A DNA stretch of 64,000 nucleotides from an uncultured Gammaproteobacteria bacterium (GCA_913048385.1 CAJWVZ010000002.1:170190-234189), one strand, 5' to 3'. Counted from the first letter of the stretch, positions 1 to 9,383 are shown. A program made the numbers and translations. The notes: generated from the letters alone by a model not told the origin.

Positions 1-578
1 AACTTTTTACCCTCCAGTTCACTGAATGTTGTCCTCCTCTTATTGTCACTGCCTCTCACAAGCGAATTAGAGATTTTTTTGAGGAGCACGAGGATATAAT
101 TCTTAAACCACTTGACGGCATGGGAGGCGCATCAATATTTCGTGTAAAGCACAATGACCCAAATTTTAACGTCATAGTTGAAACTTTAACCTCTTTTGGC
201 CAGCGCCAAATTATGGCGCAACGCTTCATACCTGAAATCAAGGATGGTGACAAAAGAATTCTTCTAATCAACGGAGAGCCAGTTTCCTATGGACTGTCAA
301 GAATTCCATCTTCTGGAGAAACCCGGGGGAATCTTGCTGCTGGCGGGCGAGGTGTCGTTGAAAAGTTGTCTGATCGTGATAAATGGATTTGCTCCAAAAT
401 CGGGCCCACCTTAAAAGAGAAAGGTTTAGCGTTTGTCGGACTAGACGTAATTGGGGATTATCTCACTGAAATCAATGTGACAAGTCCCACGTGTATAAGA
501 GAAATTGATAAATTTTGTGATTTGAATATTGGCGACGACTTTATGGAATGCGTCTTGACTAAAATAGAGTCTGCGTAA
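1..578 (+). CDS. gshB: Glutathione synthetase, 3' part (5' end outside window)
   Basis: ATP-grasp ligase that joins gamma-glutamylcysteine and glycine to make glutathione in the cytoplasm. The reading frame is open from base 3 to the TAA at 576–578, giving about 191 C-terminal residues. Visible signatures are the ATP-grasp stretch ILKPLDGMGGASIF, the segment around RILLINGEPV, the glycine-rich loop RGNLAAGGRG and the C-terminal metal/substrate region GLDVIGDYLTEINVTSPT. These match the end of proteobacterial GshB closely. The N-terminal third lies upstream of the window. An in-frame ATG at 120 is an internal Met of the ATP-grasp domain, not the start. yqgE follows 22 bp downstream on the same strand, an arrangement seen in other gammaproteobacteria. 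Confidence 0.96.
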   Translation, partial: LFTLQFTECCPPLIVTASHKRIRDFFEEHEDIILKPLDGMGGASIFRVKHNDPNFNVIVETLTSFGQRQIMAQRFIPEIKDGDKRILLINGEPVSYGLSRIPSSGETRGNLAAGGRGVVEKLSDRDKWICSKIGPTLKEKGLAFVGLDVIGDYLTEINVTSPTCIREIDKFCDLNIGDDFMECVLTKIESA

Positions 579-600
579 TCAAAGAGCGTCATGGGGAATT

Positions 601-1170
601 ATGATGTGTGCTCAATCGTTACAGAATCACTTTCTTGTAAGCTTGCCTTGTCATACAGATCGTTATTTTCAGAGATCGATTACGTATATATTCCGTCATG
701 ACGCTGATGGCGCAGCAGGCATAGTCGTAAATAAGCCATTGCACAAGAGATTTTGCGACGTCTTCAAGGATTCAAATTTTAAAACCGAAAAGAAAGCTCT
801 AACTCTGAGGAATAAAACAATGCTTTTAGGAGGACCACTTTATGAAAACAACGGATTTATTTTGCATGATGAGTCATATCAAGGTCCATCATCTCTTGAA
901 ATAAACGAAGAAATTTTTCTAACGACGAAATTTGAAATTTTTCATGCGATTGATCAAGGAGATGGCCCTACAGATTACTTGATAGCTTTAGGGTGTGCAG
1001 GATGGTCGTCCGGTCAATTAGAGAGCGAGCTTGCGGCGAATGTTTGGCTTACTATCCCTGCCGAAAAAAAGACGCTTTTCGAAGAACCTTATGAGCCAAA
1101 ATTTGACTCAATTATTAGTAACCTAAATTTTGATCTAGGAAGTTATGCCCCACACGTTGGACACTCATAG
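601..1170 (+). CDS. yqgE: YqgE/AlgH family protein (DUF179)
   Basis: Protein of 189 residues in the YqgE/AlgH family, whose molecular function is unsettled; AlgH was originally linked to alginate regulation in Pseudomonas. Visible family features are the N-terminal NHFLVSLP segment, the FRHDADGAAGIVVNKPL stretch, LLGGPL, and the C-terminal ALGCAGWSSGQLESEL. Two ATGs in tandem (601 and 604) make the exact start uncertain by one codon. It sits 22 bp after gshB, and its TAG stop is immediately followed by the ATG of ruvX with no spacer, so the two genes are very probably cotranscribed, as yqgE–yqgF are in many gammaproteobacteria. Confidence 0.93.
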   Translation: MMCAQSLQNHFLVSLPCHTDRYFQRSITYIFRHDADGAAGIVVNKPLHKRFCDVFKDSNFKTEKKALTLRNKTMLLGGPLYENNGFILHDESYQGPSSLEINEEIFLTTKFEIFHAIDQGDGPTDYLIALGCAGWSSGQLESELAANVWLTIPAEKKTLFEEPYEPKFDSIISNLNFDLGSYAPHVGHS

Positions 1171-1668
1171 ATGCGCTCAGCGAATGAAATATACACTGTG
1201 AAAAAAATACATCTTGACGAATTGGAAGCCATACCGTTTTTTGAGGGAGCGATTAGTGCTCTAGCTTTTGATTATGGATTAAAAAAAATTGGCGTAGCAT
1301 ATGGACAGAGTATCACTGGTAGAGCGAAGGAAGTTGATGTATTGAAGGCTCGGGACGGCATGCCAGAATGGAACGATGTAGCTGAAATTATTAATGATTG
1401 GAAACCAAATTTCTTAGTGGTTGGGCTACCTTATAATCTTGACGGTTCTAATAGCGAGCTTCTTTCACGAGCAGTAACGTTTGCCCACCGCTTAAACGGC
1501 CGGTTTAATCTACCTTGCTATGGATCGGATGAGAGGTTGTCGAGCGCAGACGCACGAATCCAGCAAAAAGGCAAACTCAATATCAGAAAGAAAAATAAAA
1601 AAGTACTTATTGATGATGTGGCAGCAGCAATAATATTAGAAGATTGGTTGAAGAAAATAATAAAATAG
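1171..1668 (+). CDS. ruvX: Putative pre-16S rRNA nuclease / Holliday junction resolvase-like RuvX (YqgF)
   Basis: RNase H-fold protein that, by family knowledge, trims the 5' end of pre-16S rRNA; it was earlier annotated as a Holliday junction resolvase. The RNase H motifs are visible: ALAFDYGLKKIGVA (first catalytic Asp), VVGLPYNLDGS (strand 4 and the Glu/Asp region), DERLSSADA, and the C-terminal DDVAAAIILEDWL with the last acidic ligand. At 165 residues it carries about 27 residues before the first strand that are longer than usual, so an internal start such as the GTG in the TVKK region is possible. Its first ATG abuts the yqgE stop, suggesting translational coupling. Confidence 0.93.
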   Translation: MRSANEIYTVKKIHLDELEAIPFFEGAISALAFDYGLKKIGVAYGQSITGRAKEVDVLKARDGMPEWNDVAEIINDWKPNFLVVGLPYNLDGSNSELLSRAVTFAHRLNGRFNLPCYGSDERLSSADARIQQKGKLNIRKKNKKVLIDDVAAAIILEDWLKKIIK

Positions 1669-1740
1669 CAGTCCTTTGCTAATAGTTGGTTATTGCGAAA
1701 AAATTTGCATTCCAGTCAGTTAATTAAAACAGGATTAATC

Positions 1741-2439
1741 GTGAGTAATTTAATGTTACAAAAAAACATAGAATCTCTATTGGAGCAACTAAGAAAATAC
1801 GAGCAGCGATACAGAAGAAAAGAGTTTTCCGTAAGTCTTCTTGCCGTCTCCAAGAGGCAATCGATCCATTGTATCCAAAATGCCTTTGAAAACGGCCTAA
1901 CTCACTTTGGAGAAAGTTATGCGAGCGAAGCTATAGAGAAAATTGACGGACTAAGAGACTACCCCATTACCTGGCATTTCATCGGGCCTATACAAGCAAA
2001 CAAGACTCGATTATTAGCAGAAAATTTTGATTGGATTCAGAGTGTTGACAGAGAAAAGATAGCGCATAGGCTTAATGACCAGCGCCCGATCGAGAAAAAA
2101 CCAATCAACATTTGCGTACAAGTAAAAATATCCGATGAGTCTAACAAGGCTGGCATCTCAATGTCGCAACTCCATCCGCTATGCGTTCTGGTAGATTCAT
2201 TACCACGACTCCGACTACGCGGACTAATGGCAATTCCCGCACCAAAAACTGACCTCAGGGCCCAACAGTCAGTTTATAAACCTCTCAAAGAAACGTTTAA
2301 CCAGTTGAAATCCGAGTTTTTAACATTAGATACCCTCTCGATTGGTATGAGTGCCGATTTCGAAGCCGCAATTGCACAAAATTCTACTCTCGTGCGGATA
2401 GGCACTTCACTCTTTGGCAAAAGATCAGAGTCTGTGTAA
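1741..2439 (+). CDS. yggS: YggS/ProSC family PLP homeostasis protein
   Basis: Single-domain PLP-binding TIM-barrel protein involved in pyridoxal phosphate homeostasis. The PLP-binding lysine lies in LLAVSKRQS. Other family blocks are HFGESYASEA (usually FGENY), WHFIGPIQANK, SVDREKIA, GLMAIP and the phosphate-binding LSIGMSADFEAAI followed by TLVRIGTSLFG. The frame is open from a TTG at 1693, but the GTG at 1741 (or ATG at 1753) gives the usual family length of about 230 and has a weak purine-rich upstream site; I chose 1741. The small changes from consensus (GES for GEN, SAD for SDD) are tolerable. It precedes proC, as in many bacteria. Confidence 0.93.
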   Translation: MSNLMLQKNIESLLEQLRKYEQRYRRKEFSVSLLAVSKRQSIHCIQNAFENGLTHFGESYASEAIEKIDGLRDYPITWHFIGPIQANKTRLLAENFDWIQSVDREKIAHRLNDQRPIEKKPINICVQVKISDESNKAGISMSQLHPLCVLVDSLPRLRLRGLMAIPAPKTDLRAQQSVYKPLKETFNQLKSEFLTLDTLSIGMSADFEAAIAQNSTLVRIGTSLFGKRSESV

Positions 2440-2536
2440 GAACTGATTATTTTCAAACTTACAACGGAACCAAAAAAAGAAGAGTCATTTGCGTACATTA
2501 TCGTTAAAACGTTAAGATCTATCACGGGGGTTTTAA

Positions 2537-3352
2537 TTGAATAAGCAAATTATCGGATTCATTGGTACGGGCAACATGGCGGAAAGTATGATTCGTGGCC
2601 TTACTACCAAAGAGTTTAATTCGAGGATGTTATGGGCAACCGATATCGACGAGGCAAGACTCGCGTATATTGCTGAGAATTACGATGTAGTGCCTAAAAG
2701 TTTGGAAACCATCGCTAAAGGGGCTGACGTTATAATCCTAGCGGTCAAACCACAAAGCATTGAACTCGTTTTAACCAATCTTGCAGACCATATTCGTCAA
2801 GACAAACAACTGATTATTTCAATAGCAGCAGGTATTACAACATCTGAAATTGAGAGGCACTGCGGGACTACTCTAAGCTTAGTCCGCTGCATGCCCAATA
2901 CTCCAGCTATGATTGGATTTGGAGCGACAGGCCTATTTGCAAACAAGCGAGTAAGCATCAATCAACGACAGGAAGCTGACTCTATTCTTAAAACACTGGG
3001 TATAAATGCTTGGGTAGACAATGAGGATAAAATTGACGTCATAACAGCCATTTCTGGCAGTGGGCCTGCTTATTTTTTCTTGTTTATAGAAGCGTTACAA
3101 GATATATCAACCGAGTTAGGCCTTGATGACAATCTTTCAAAAAAGCTCGTTAATCAAACTGCGATGGGGGCTGCTCATCTTGCTCAAACGCAAGTTGATG
3201 ACATTGCTGGCCTTCGTCAAAAGGTTACATCTCCGGGCGGAACTACCGAAGCCGCTATAAAAGTTTTTGAGTCTGGCGGTTTTAAAAAATTAGTTAAAGA
3301 AGCCGCCTTAGCGGCACATAAGCGATCAGTCAACATTGCCAAAAATAAATAA
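2537..3352 (+). CDS. proC: Pyrroline-5-carboxylate reductase
   Basis: Last step of proline synthesis: NAD(P)H-dependent reduction of 1-pyrroline-5-carboxylate to proline, cytoplasmic. The N-terminal Rossmann motif is IGFIGTGNMAESMIRGL, followed by AVKPQ and IISIAAG. The C-terminal dimerisation and substrate region contains RCMPNTPA, AISGSGPAYFF and the VTSPGGTTEAAI signature. The 271-residue length is normal. The start is a TTG at 2537 preceded by a G-rich site (GGGGG, 2525–2530 region), and it places the Rossmann strand at the expected N-terminus. It lies between yggS and yggT, the usual gammaproteobacterial order. Confidence 0.97.
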   Translation: MNKQIIGFIGTGNMAESMIRGLTTKEFNSRMLWATDIDEARLAYIAENYDVVPKSLETIAKGADVIILAVKPQSIELVLTNLADHIRQDKQLIISIAAGITTSEIERHCGTTLSLVRCMPNTPAMIGFGATGLFANKRVSINQRQEADSILKTLGINAWVDNEDKIDVITAISGSGPAYFFLFIEALQDISTELGLDDNLSKKLVNQTAMGAAHLAQTQVDDIAGLRQKVTSPGGTTEAAIKVFESGGFKKLVKEAALAAHKRSVNIAKNK

Positions 3353-3390
3353 ACACTTTAATAGAAGAAAAACGCCGTAAGAGAGGGATC

Positions 3391-3987
3391 ATGGATTTTT
3401 TTAGTAATTCCGCAACCTTAGTTATAAGTACGTTGGGGGGACTCTATTTAGGCGCTATCCTACTTCGCCTCTTATTACAGATTGCGCGCGCAGATTTTTA
3501 TAATCCACTATCACAAGCAGTAGTTCAAGTAACAGACCCATTAATAAGGCCGCTGAGAGGATTTATACCCAGCTATAAAAACATAGATCTTGCATGTGTG
3601 GTTCTAGCAATTTGCATCCATGCTCTAGCTATTTGTGCTCTTATTTTAAGCTACGGAAGCCAAATACCATCCGCAGGCTTAGTACTCACTTGGGCACTCG
3701 TTGGAACGATACTGGTTGTAATTAAAATATACTACTACGCGATATTGGCTTCGATCATTATGTCATTTGTAATGATGTTTTCAGGATCTATGAACCCCCA
3801 TCCTATGTTACTTTTAATATGGCAACTCACAGAACCGATCATGGCACCGGTCAGACAGGTTATTCCACCATTGGGAGGATTAGATCTTTCGCCAATCTTA
3901 ATATTTTTAATAATTCGATTACTACAGGACTTTTTTATAGGCGCTTTTGATCTTGGCAGATATTCTGCAGTAATTCTTGGATTATAA
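3391..3987 (+). CDS. yggT: YggT family integral membrane protein
   Basis: Inner-membrane protein of 198 residues with two YGGT repeats, each made of a pair of hydrophobic helices. Helix pairs lie near residues 8–30 and 65–85 in the first half and 95–125 and 160–190 in the second. The repeated motif (T)DPLIRPLRGFIP around residues 47–60 and TEPIMAPVRQVIPPLGGLDLSP around 146–167 are classic YGGT signatures. The precise function is not established; E. coli work has linked the family to osmotic tolerance and ion homeostasis. It follows proC by 38 bp. Confidence 0.94.
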   Translation: MDFFSNSATLVISTLGGLYLGAILLRLLLQIARADFYNPLSQAVVQVTDPLIRPLRGFIPSYKNIDLACVVLAICIHALAICALILSYGSQIPSAGLVLTWALVGTILVVIKIYYYAILASIIMSFVMMFSGSMNPHPMLLLIWQLTEPIMAPVRQVIPPLGGLDLSPILIFLIIRLLQDFFIGAFDLGRYSAVILGL

Positions 3988-4052
3988 CTATACTTACGTC
4001 GGAAAAAATCTTACAAACCACCATTTATATATGAGAAAAGAAATTATAAAAA

Positions 4053-5252
4053 ATGGCACATAGCCCCGCTACCTCTGTTGGCATAGTTACACCTCAGGTT
4101 TTTCATTTTAAAGACCCTTTGATTCTGCGCAGTGGCAAAGTCATTCCTAATTACGACTTGATAACTGAGTCATATGGGGAACTCAACAAAAAAAGAGATA
4201 ACGCCATCCTGGTATGTCATGCGCTAAGTGGCGATCATCATGCGGCCGGTTTTCATTCGGAAACCGACCGGAAACCGGGTTGGTGGGATAGCGCAATTGG
4301 CCCTGGGAAAGCGATTGATACCAATTTATTTTATGTTATCGCTGTAAACAATCTCGGAGGTTGCGGTGGGAGTACTGGGCCAACCTCTATCAATCCTATA
4401 AACGGGAAGCCTTTTGGACCTGATTTCCCTGTTATTACCGTCGCTGACTGGGTTGAATCGCAAAAAAGGTTAATGGGAATTCTCTCAATTAAACAATGGG
4501 CTGCAGTTATTGGCGGCAGCTTGGGAGGCATGCAAGTCCAACACTGGGCGATTGAGCATCCAAAAAAACTCAAAGCTGCCATTTGCATTGCTTCAGCTGC
4601 CAAGCTGTCTGCTCAAAATATCGCGTTCAACGAAGTTGCTCGACACTCTATCACCAAAGACCCAAACTTCTATGAGGGCCGGTATTTAGAGCATGATTCA
4701 CGACCTAAGCAGGGGTTAATGTTGGCTCGGATGATCGGTCATATTACTTATCTCTCTGATTCGGCCATGCGTCTAAAATTCGGTAACGAATTTGCAGACG
4801 ATCAATTAAAATTAGAAAAAAATGTTGGAAGAAACCTTAAATCTGGAGGGCTAAGCTACGGACTGGATGTAGATTTTGAGGTAGAAAGTTATCTGCACTA
4901 TCAGGGCGAACGCTTTTCAAATAATTTTGATGCCAACACTTACCTCCTTATGACGAAGGCTTTAGACTATTTCGATCCGTCAACTGACTTTGATAACGAT
5001 TTAAGCAAGGCGTTTGCCAATGCCTCCTGTAAATTTTTGTTGATATCGTTTAGCACAGATTGGCGCTTTCCGCCCGAACGATCGCGAGAACTAGTCGAAA
5101 TTTTGTTATCGGCATCCTGTAATGTCAGTTACCTGGAAATCGAAGCAGACGAAGGGCATGACGCATTCCTAATGCCTATCCCCAAATATATGGAAGCGCT
5201 CAGGGCATTCTTGAGTAATATTTTTGTAGAGTTAAAAACTAATGCGTCCTGA
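4053..5252 (+). CDS. metX: Homoserine O-acyltransferase MetX
   Basis: Alpha/beta-hydrolase-fold enzyme that activates homoserine for methionine synthesis. Family members use acetyl-CoA or succinyl-CoA, and I cannot decide which from inspection. The nucleophile elbow is [12 protein letters not shown] with catalytic Ser156. The oxyanion/entrance region has [14 protein letters not shown], and the catalytic His369 lies in [10 protein letters not shown]. Family motif [16 protein letters not shown] is intact. The protein is 399 residues, longer than minimal MetX, as expected for the MetW-associated type. metW begins inside its last codons (11-bp overlap), implying translational coupling. Confidence 0.95.
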   Translation: MAHSPATSVGIVTPQVFHFKDPLILRSGKVIPNYDLITESYGELNKKRDNAILVCHALSGDHHAAGFHSETDRKPGWWDSAIGPGKAIDTNLFYVIAVNNLGGCGGSTGPTSINPINGKPFGPDFPVITVADWVESQKRLMGILSIKQWAAVIGGSLGGMQVQHWAIEHPKKLKAAICIASAAKLSAQNIAFNEVARHSITKDPNFYEGRYLEHDSRPKQGLMLARMIGHITYLSDSAMRLKFGNEFADDQLKLEKNVGRNLKSGGLSYGLDVDFEVESYLHYQGERFSNNFDANTYLLMTKALDYFDPSTDFDNDLSKAFANASCKFLLISFSTDWRFPPERSRELVEILLSASCNVSYLEIEADEGHDAFLMPIPKYMEALRAFLSNIFVELKTNAS

Positions 5253-5835
5253 TCTAAAAATTATTACAAGCTGGATAAAAGAGAATGAACGGGTTCTGGA
5301 TCTGGGATGTGGCAGCGGCCACTTATTAAAAAAACTTCAGATAGAGCGAAATACATATGGGATTGGTCTTGAAAAGAATCTTAAAAAGATCCAATCGTGT
5401 CTCGAAATAGGTGTCAATGTGATTAACCAGGACCTAGATTCTGGCTTAGAGAACTTCAAAGCAAATAGCTTTGATACGGTCCTTCTTGCTCAGACACTTC
5501 AAGCGTTAAGTCAACCCGACAAGTTAATAGAAGATATGCTGAGAGTTGGAGAGAGGGGAATTATAACATTCCCCAATTTTGGTAACTGGAAGAGTAGGCT
5601 TTATCTTTTTTTCCGAGGAAGGATGCCAATATCTAAGTTTATGCCTCACAATTGGTACGATACTCCCAATATTCATTTTTGCACCGTAAAAGATTTTGAT
5701 TTAATGTGCGTCGAAAAAAAAATTACGGTTCTCAATAAAACAGTTGTCAATTTAGAACACCAAGGCAGCTTAGCTATAAAACTTTTCCCAAATTTACTTG
5801 GAGAAATTGCGATCTATCACATTACAAAGTCGTAA
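5242..5835 (+). CDS. metW: Methionine biosynthesis protein MetW (SAM-dependent methyltransferase fold)
   Basis: Class I methyltransferase-fold protein of 197 residues. The SAM-binding motif I is [17 protein letters not shown] near residues 16–32, and motif II-like acidic residues follow in [12 protein letters not shown]. The family-specific stretch [20 protein letters not shown] and the [15 protein letters not shown] segment identify it as MetW rather than a generic methyltransferase. MetW is always found with MetX and is required for full homoserine acyltransferase activity in some proteobacteria. It overlaps metX by 11 bp and is followed 10 bp later by rdgB. Confidence 0.94.
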   Translation: MRPDLKIITSWIKENERVLDLGCGSGHLLKKLQIERNTYGIGLEKNLKKIQSCLEIGVNVINQDLDSGLENFKANSFDTVLLAQTLQALSQPDKLIEDMLRVGERGIITFPNFGNWKSRLYLFFRGRMPISKFMPHNWYDTPNIHFCTVKDFDLMCVEKKITVLNKTVVNLEHQGSLAIKLFPNLLGEIAIYHITKS

Positions 5836-5845
5836 AATTCAAATC

Positions 5846-6448
5846 ATGAAAAAAATCGTATTAGCTTCAAGTAACAAAGGTAAACTTCGGGAAATTCAGG
5901 CAGTAATTCTTGACCCATCAATTGAGCTCCTTTATCAAACGGACCTCGGCGTCAAGGACGCTAAGGAAACAGGTCAAACCTTTGTCGAAAACGCAATTAT
6001 AAAAGCACGAAACGCCTGTGCAATTACTGGATTGCCATCAATTGCGGATGATTCAGGCCTCGAAGTCGATGCTTTAGGTGGCCAACCAGGAATTTTTTCA
6101 GCGCGATACTCATCCGTTTCAGGATCTGAAGCCGATGAAGCAAACAATCAGAAACTACTGAGTGAATTATCGGATGTACCGATAAGCGAAAGAACCGCGC
6201 GATTTTATTGTGCGATCGCATACTTGCGATTTACTGCCGACCCAACCCCACTGATTTGCTTAGGATCCTGGGAAGGCTCTATCCTTCGGGAACCAGTCGG
6301 AGAAAACGGATTTGGATACGATCCTCTTTTCTACGTCAGTACACACAAATGCTCGTCGGCGGAACTTCTGCCAGAGGTAAAAAATTCAATAAGTCATCGT
6401 GCACTTGCTCTCAGGAGGCTCCAAAAACTTTGGCCTACCCGCCGCTAA
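5846..6448 (+). CDS. rdgB: RdgB/HAM1 non-canonical purine NTP pyrophosphatase
   Basis: House-cleaning enzyme that hydrolyses dITP, dXTP and ITP to monophosphates and so keeps deaminated purines out of DNA. Motifs are the N-terminal IVLASSNKGKLREI (NTP binding), the TGQTFVENAIIKAR helix, ADDSGLEVDALGGQPGIFSARY (catalytic acid region) and the C-terminal GYDPLFY and SHRALALRRL. Although the frame is open further upstream, the ATG at 5846 gives a 200-residue protein beginning exactly where family members start. Its 3' end overlaps the hemW start. Confidence 0.97.
   Translation: MKKIVLASSNKGKLREIQAVILDPSIELLYQTDLGVKDAKETGQTFVENAIIKARNACAITGLPSIADDSGLEVDALGGQPGIFSARYSSVSGSEADEANNQKLLSELSDVPISERTARFYCAIAYLRFTADPTPLICLGSWEGSILREPVGENGFGYDPLFYVSTHKCSSAELLPEVKNSISHRALALRRLQKLWPTRR
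6413..6418 (+). promoter_or_regulatory. Shine–Dalgarno AGGAGG supporting the TTG start of hemW
   Basis: A perfect AGGAGG lies inside the 3' end of rdgB, 11 nt before the TTG at 6430. It supports that unusual start over upstream in-frame ATGs, which would add about 74 residues without homology to HemW. The spacing is slightly long for a canonical site. Confidence 0.55.
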
Positions 6449-7617
6449 CTCTTTATATCCATATCCCATGGTGTGAGAAAAAATGTCCGTACTGTGACTT
6501 TAACTCTCATAAGAAAACCGGCTCGCTCCCAGAAGCTGATTATATAAAAGCACTTTGTAATGATTTTGATCGGGATTTTGTATTTGCGAATAGAGTATCA
6601 GCAAAGTCAAATCAAAGCATTACAGAACCACGCCAAATACAATCAATATTTATTGGTGGAGGGACGCCAAGTTTATTTGATCCATTATCAATAAAAACCT
6701 TACTTGAGCACATTAAAGCTAGAACGAATTATAGCCCTGAAATTGAGATCACATTGGAAGCGAACCCAGGAACTGCTGAAGCCGCTAAATTTGCTGGATA
6801 TAAAGAAGCAGGCGTTAATCGTCTGTCAATCGGCGTTCAAAGTTTCGACGACAAAAAACTAAAAATACTAGGGCGACTTCATACCGGAACGCAAAGTCAC
6901 AAGGCTATAACGCTGGCTAAGGAAGCTGGCTTTAAAAATTATAATGTTGATATTATGCACACGCTCCCGGGTCAAACGGTAGCAGATGGACTCCGCGACC
7001 TTGAAACAGCTCTCGCATTTCAACCTCCTCATTTATCGTGGTATGAATTGACAATCGAACGTAACACTGTTTTTTATTCATTTCCTCCGACGCTACCTAA
7101 CGAAACGATCGCTCAAGATCTATATGAATTAGGGAATCAAAAGCTAGATGCCAGGGGATTACGCCAATATGAAATCTCGGCGTATAGTACAAAAAATAGA
7201 TCTTCCTCTCATAATCTAAATTATTGGCAGTTTGGAGATTACCTTGGGATTGGTGCAGGTGCACATGGAAAAATATCATATAGTAATGGGGAAATATATC
7301 GGTCAGCCAAAAGAAAACAACCGGATAAATATCTAAAAAATTTCTTGGATCGCTCAACGTCCGCGAAAATAAATTGTGAATTTACGCTTATTGAGAGCGA
7401 CCAAATTAGTATTGAATTTTTATTGAACAATCTAAGATTACGTAAAGGCTTCACTATTGAGCTGTTTGAGCAGCGTACAAATTTATGTTTCTCTGAGATT
7501 TCTGCCAAGGTCGATCAAATGGTTTCAAAAGGACTAATGAGTAGAGTTGAGAACCACATAACAACTACGCCTGTCGGCTTTTATATGATCGATACAATAC
7601 TTGAAGAGTTTTCGTAA
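6430..7617 (+). CDS. hemW: Heme chaperone HemW (radical SAM, coproporphyrinogen oxidase-like)
   Basis: Radical-SAM protein now regarded as a heme chaperone rather than a coproporphyrinogen III oxidase. The [4Fe-4S] cluster motif is CEKKCPYCDF (CxxxCxxC) close to the N-terminus. It is followed by the SAM-binding FIGGGTPSLF, TLEANPG, GVNRLSIGVQSF and LPGQT. The HNLNYW motif characteristic of HemW is present, as is GIGAGAHGK. The TTG at 6430 gives 395 residues, the family size, and overlaps rdgB by 19 bp. The open frame upstream to 6208 is rdgB in another frame. Confidence 0.95.
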   Translation: MAYPPLTLYIHIPWCEKKCPYCDFNSHKKTGSLPEADYIKALCNDFDRDFVFANRVSAKSNQSITEPRQIQSIFIGGGTPSLFDPLSIKTLLEHIKARTNYSPEIEITLEANPGTAEAAKFAGYKEAGVNRLSIGVQSFDDKKLKILGRLHTGTQSHKAITLAKEAGFKNYNVDIMHTLPGQTVADGLRDLETALAFQPPHLSWYELTIERNTVFYSFPPTLPNETIAQDLYELGNQKLDARGLRQYEISAYSTKNRSSSHNLNYWQFGDYLGIGAGAHGKISYSNGEIYRSAKRKQPDKYLKNFLDRSTSAKINCEFTLIESDQISIEFLLNNLRLRKGFTIELFEQRTNLCFSEISAKVDQMVSKGLMSRVENHITTTPVGFYMIDTILEEFS

Positions 7618-7639
7618 AATGCTTTTAGAGGGTGACAAA

Positions 7640-7975
7640 GTGAAACTATCTGAAATGGATACGGATTTTACCAAATTATCAATGAACCCTATTGCCGGAA
7701 CAAAGTTAAAACACGCTTTAAATGAAATTCCTAATTGGAAGCGATATAATGATGAAGAATCTTTTAAGTTAACTAGGACTTTTTACTTTGCAGATTTTAA
7801 AACCGCGTTTTTATTCGCAACAAAAGTAAGTGCGATTTCTGAGCTACAGAACCATCACCCAGTATTGTTAGTCAGATGGGGAAAGGTAGTTGTGAATTGG
7901 TGGTCCCATAATTTAAAAGATTTGCACTTAAATGATTTTATAATGGCAGCAAAAACAGACTGTTTAATAGACTGA
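7640..7975 (+). CDS. phhB: Pterin-4a-carbinolamine dehydratase (PhhB type)
   Basis: Recycles 4a-hydroxytetrahydrobiopterin produced by aromatic amino acid hydroxylases; it may also act in molybdopterin or nuclear roles in other organisms. The family core is clear: NHHP with the catalytic histidine pair, RWGKVVVNWWSH with the third histidine, and LHLNDFIMAAKTD near the C-terminus, very close to the Pseudomonas PhhB pattern. The start is ambiguous: ATG 7601 overlaps hemW, ATG 7619 gives 118 residues, and the GTG at 7640 has the best Shine–Dalgarno (AGAGGG at 7627–7632); I chose the last. No phenylalanine hydroxylase gene lies in the window. Confidence 0.9.
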   Translation: MKLSEMDTDFTKLSMNPIAGTKLKHALNEIPNWKRYNDEESFKLTRTFYFADFKTAFLFATKVSAISELQNHHPVLLVRWGKVVVNWWSHNLKDLHLNDFIMAAKTDCLID

Positions 7976-8015
7976 ATAATGCGTTTGAAAATACGCAAAT
8001 ATTTGTAATGAATTT

Positions 8016-9383
8016 ATGAAAAATTACTCTAAAGACAAAAATACTTCTGCGAAAAAATCTAAATCCGTGAATAATCAGTCAATTGATTGGTTTAGAAATT
8101 CGACCCGCTATATAAACTCTCATCGCGGCTGTACATTTGTTATTGTTATAGAAGGAGAAGCATTTAACTCGCCATATTTTTCAGAATTAATTTCAGATCT
8201 TTCACTTCTTAAAAGCATTGGCGTGCGACTTGTTTTAGTTCATGGCGCAAGGCCACAAATTGCAAAGGCTTATAATCGTCGCGATAATGAAATAATTCAT
8301 TATGAAGGTATGCCGGTTACAAAAAAAGAGGAAATTGACAATATATCTGGAATTGTAGGCACGCTTTCGTCAAAGATAGACGCTATGTTTCTGTCAGGCC
8401 GGGCCGCAAAATTGGATCAAAATAACGGGATTCGATTGATTAGAGGTAGTTTTCTTGTTGCAAAGCCCCTTGGAGTAAAAAACGGAATCGATTTTCAACA
8501 AACGGGGAAAGTGAGACATATACAGGTGGACTTATTACGCAAACAATTGGATAACGACTGCCTCTTGCTTCAATCCAATATCGGTTATTCTGTAACAGGT
8601 GAAGTCTTCAATTTATGCGAAATAGAGATTGCAACGGAAATGGCAATCGCTCTGAAAGCTGAGAAAATGATAGTGATGACAGATTGCGACGGCGTAACAG
8701 ATTCTCAAGGAGCCTTAATTGCGCACTTGGATCCGGATGAGAGCTCGCTTCATGCATCGAGAATGAAAAGCTCTAAAAATGATAAAGAGCATTTTTTCGG
8801 CAAGCAAATAGAGTACTCGGCTCGCGCTGTTCAATTCGGAGTAAATCGCACTCATATTATAAATTACTGTTCTGATGGGACACTTATCCGAGAACTTTTT
8901 ACCCCAGAAGGTTGCGGATCTCTGATCAGTAAAGATGAGTCAAGCATACTTCGCGATGGCAGGATAAGTGACTCCTCAGAAATTTTAAATATAATTAAAC
9001 CGCTCGAGGAAAAAGGTCTACTGATAAGTCGGTCAAAAAAATTTTTAGAGTCTGAAATAGATCATTTTCGAGTTATCGAGGTTGAGGGAGAGATTGTTGC
9101 CTGTGCGGCACTTCATTTTGAGACTGATACATTAGCTGAGATCTCATGTATCGCAACCAGTGACAAGCATCAAAACAAAGGGCTGGGAAAGAGACTTTTA
9201 AATTCTTTAGAGTCGCAAGCAAAGAAGGCAGGGATAACTGAGATCTTTGTATTGACGACTGAGGCTGCTCATTGGTTCATCGAAAAAAATTTTAAAGAAG
9301 CATCCTTAAGATCACTTCCCAAAAATCGTCAATTACTTTATGACTCTATACGTAAATCTAAGATTCTCCGGAAAAAAATATAA
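8016..9383 (+). CDS. argA: Amino-acid N-acetyltransferase (N-acetylglutamate synthase) ArgA
   Basis: First step of arginine synthesis: acetyl-CoA plus glutamate to N-acetylglutamate. The 455-residue protein has the bacterial ArgA architecture. An amino acid kinase-fold domain (about residues 25–290) contains VLVHGARPQI, GVTDSQG and ARAVQFGVNRTHII, and provides the usual arginine-feedback site. A C-terminal GNAT domain (about 300–445) contains the acetyl-CoA loop around CIATSDKHQNKGLGKRLL. The N-terminal 20 residues are lysine-rich and non-conserved. It is convergent with folA, 10 bp apart. Confidence 0.95.
   Translation: MKNYSKDKNTSAKKSKSVNNQSIDWFRNSTRYINSHRGCTFVIVIEGEAFNSPYFSELISDLSLLKSIGVRLVLVHGARPQIAKAYNRRDNEIIHYEGMPVTKKEEIDNISGIVGTLSSKIDAMFLSGRAAKLDQNNGIRLIRGSFLVAKPLGVKNGIDFQQTGKVRHIQVDLLRKQLDNDCLLLQSNIGYSVTGEVFNLCEIEIATEMAIALKAEKMIVMTDCDGVTDSQGALIAHLDPDESSLHASRMKSSKNDKEHFFGKQIEYSARAVQFGVNRTHIINYCSDGTLIRELFTPEGCGSLISKDESSILRDGRISDSSEILNIIKPLEEKGLLISRSKKFLESEIDHFRVIEVEGEIVACAALHFETDTLAEISCIATSDKHQNKGLGKRLLNSLESQAKKAGITEIFVLTTEAAHWFIEKNFKEASLRSLPKNRQLLYDSIRKSKILRKKI

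Noticed and set aside
6208..6429. Extended N-terminus of HemW
   Set aside because: These codons coincide with rdgB in another frame and show no HemW homology; TTG 6430 with the upstream AGGAGG is preferred.
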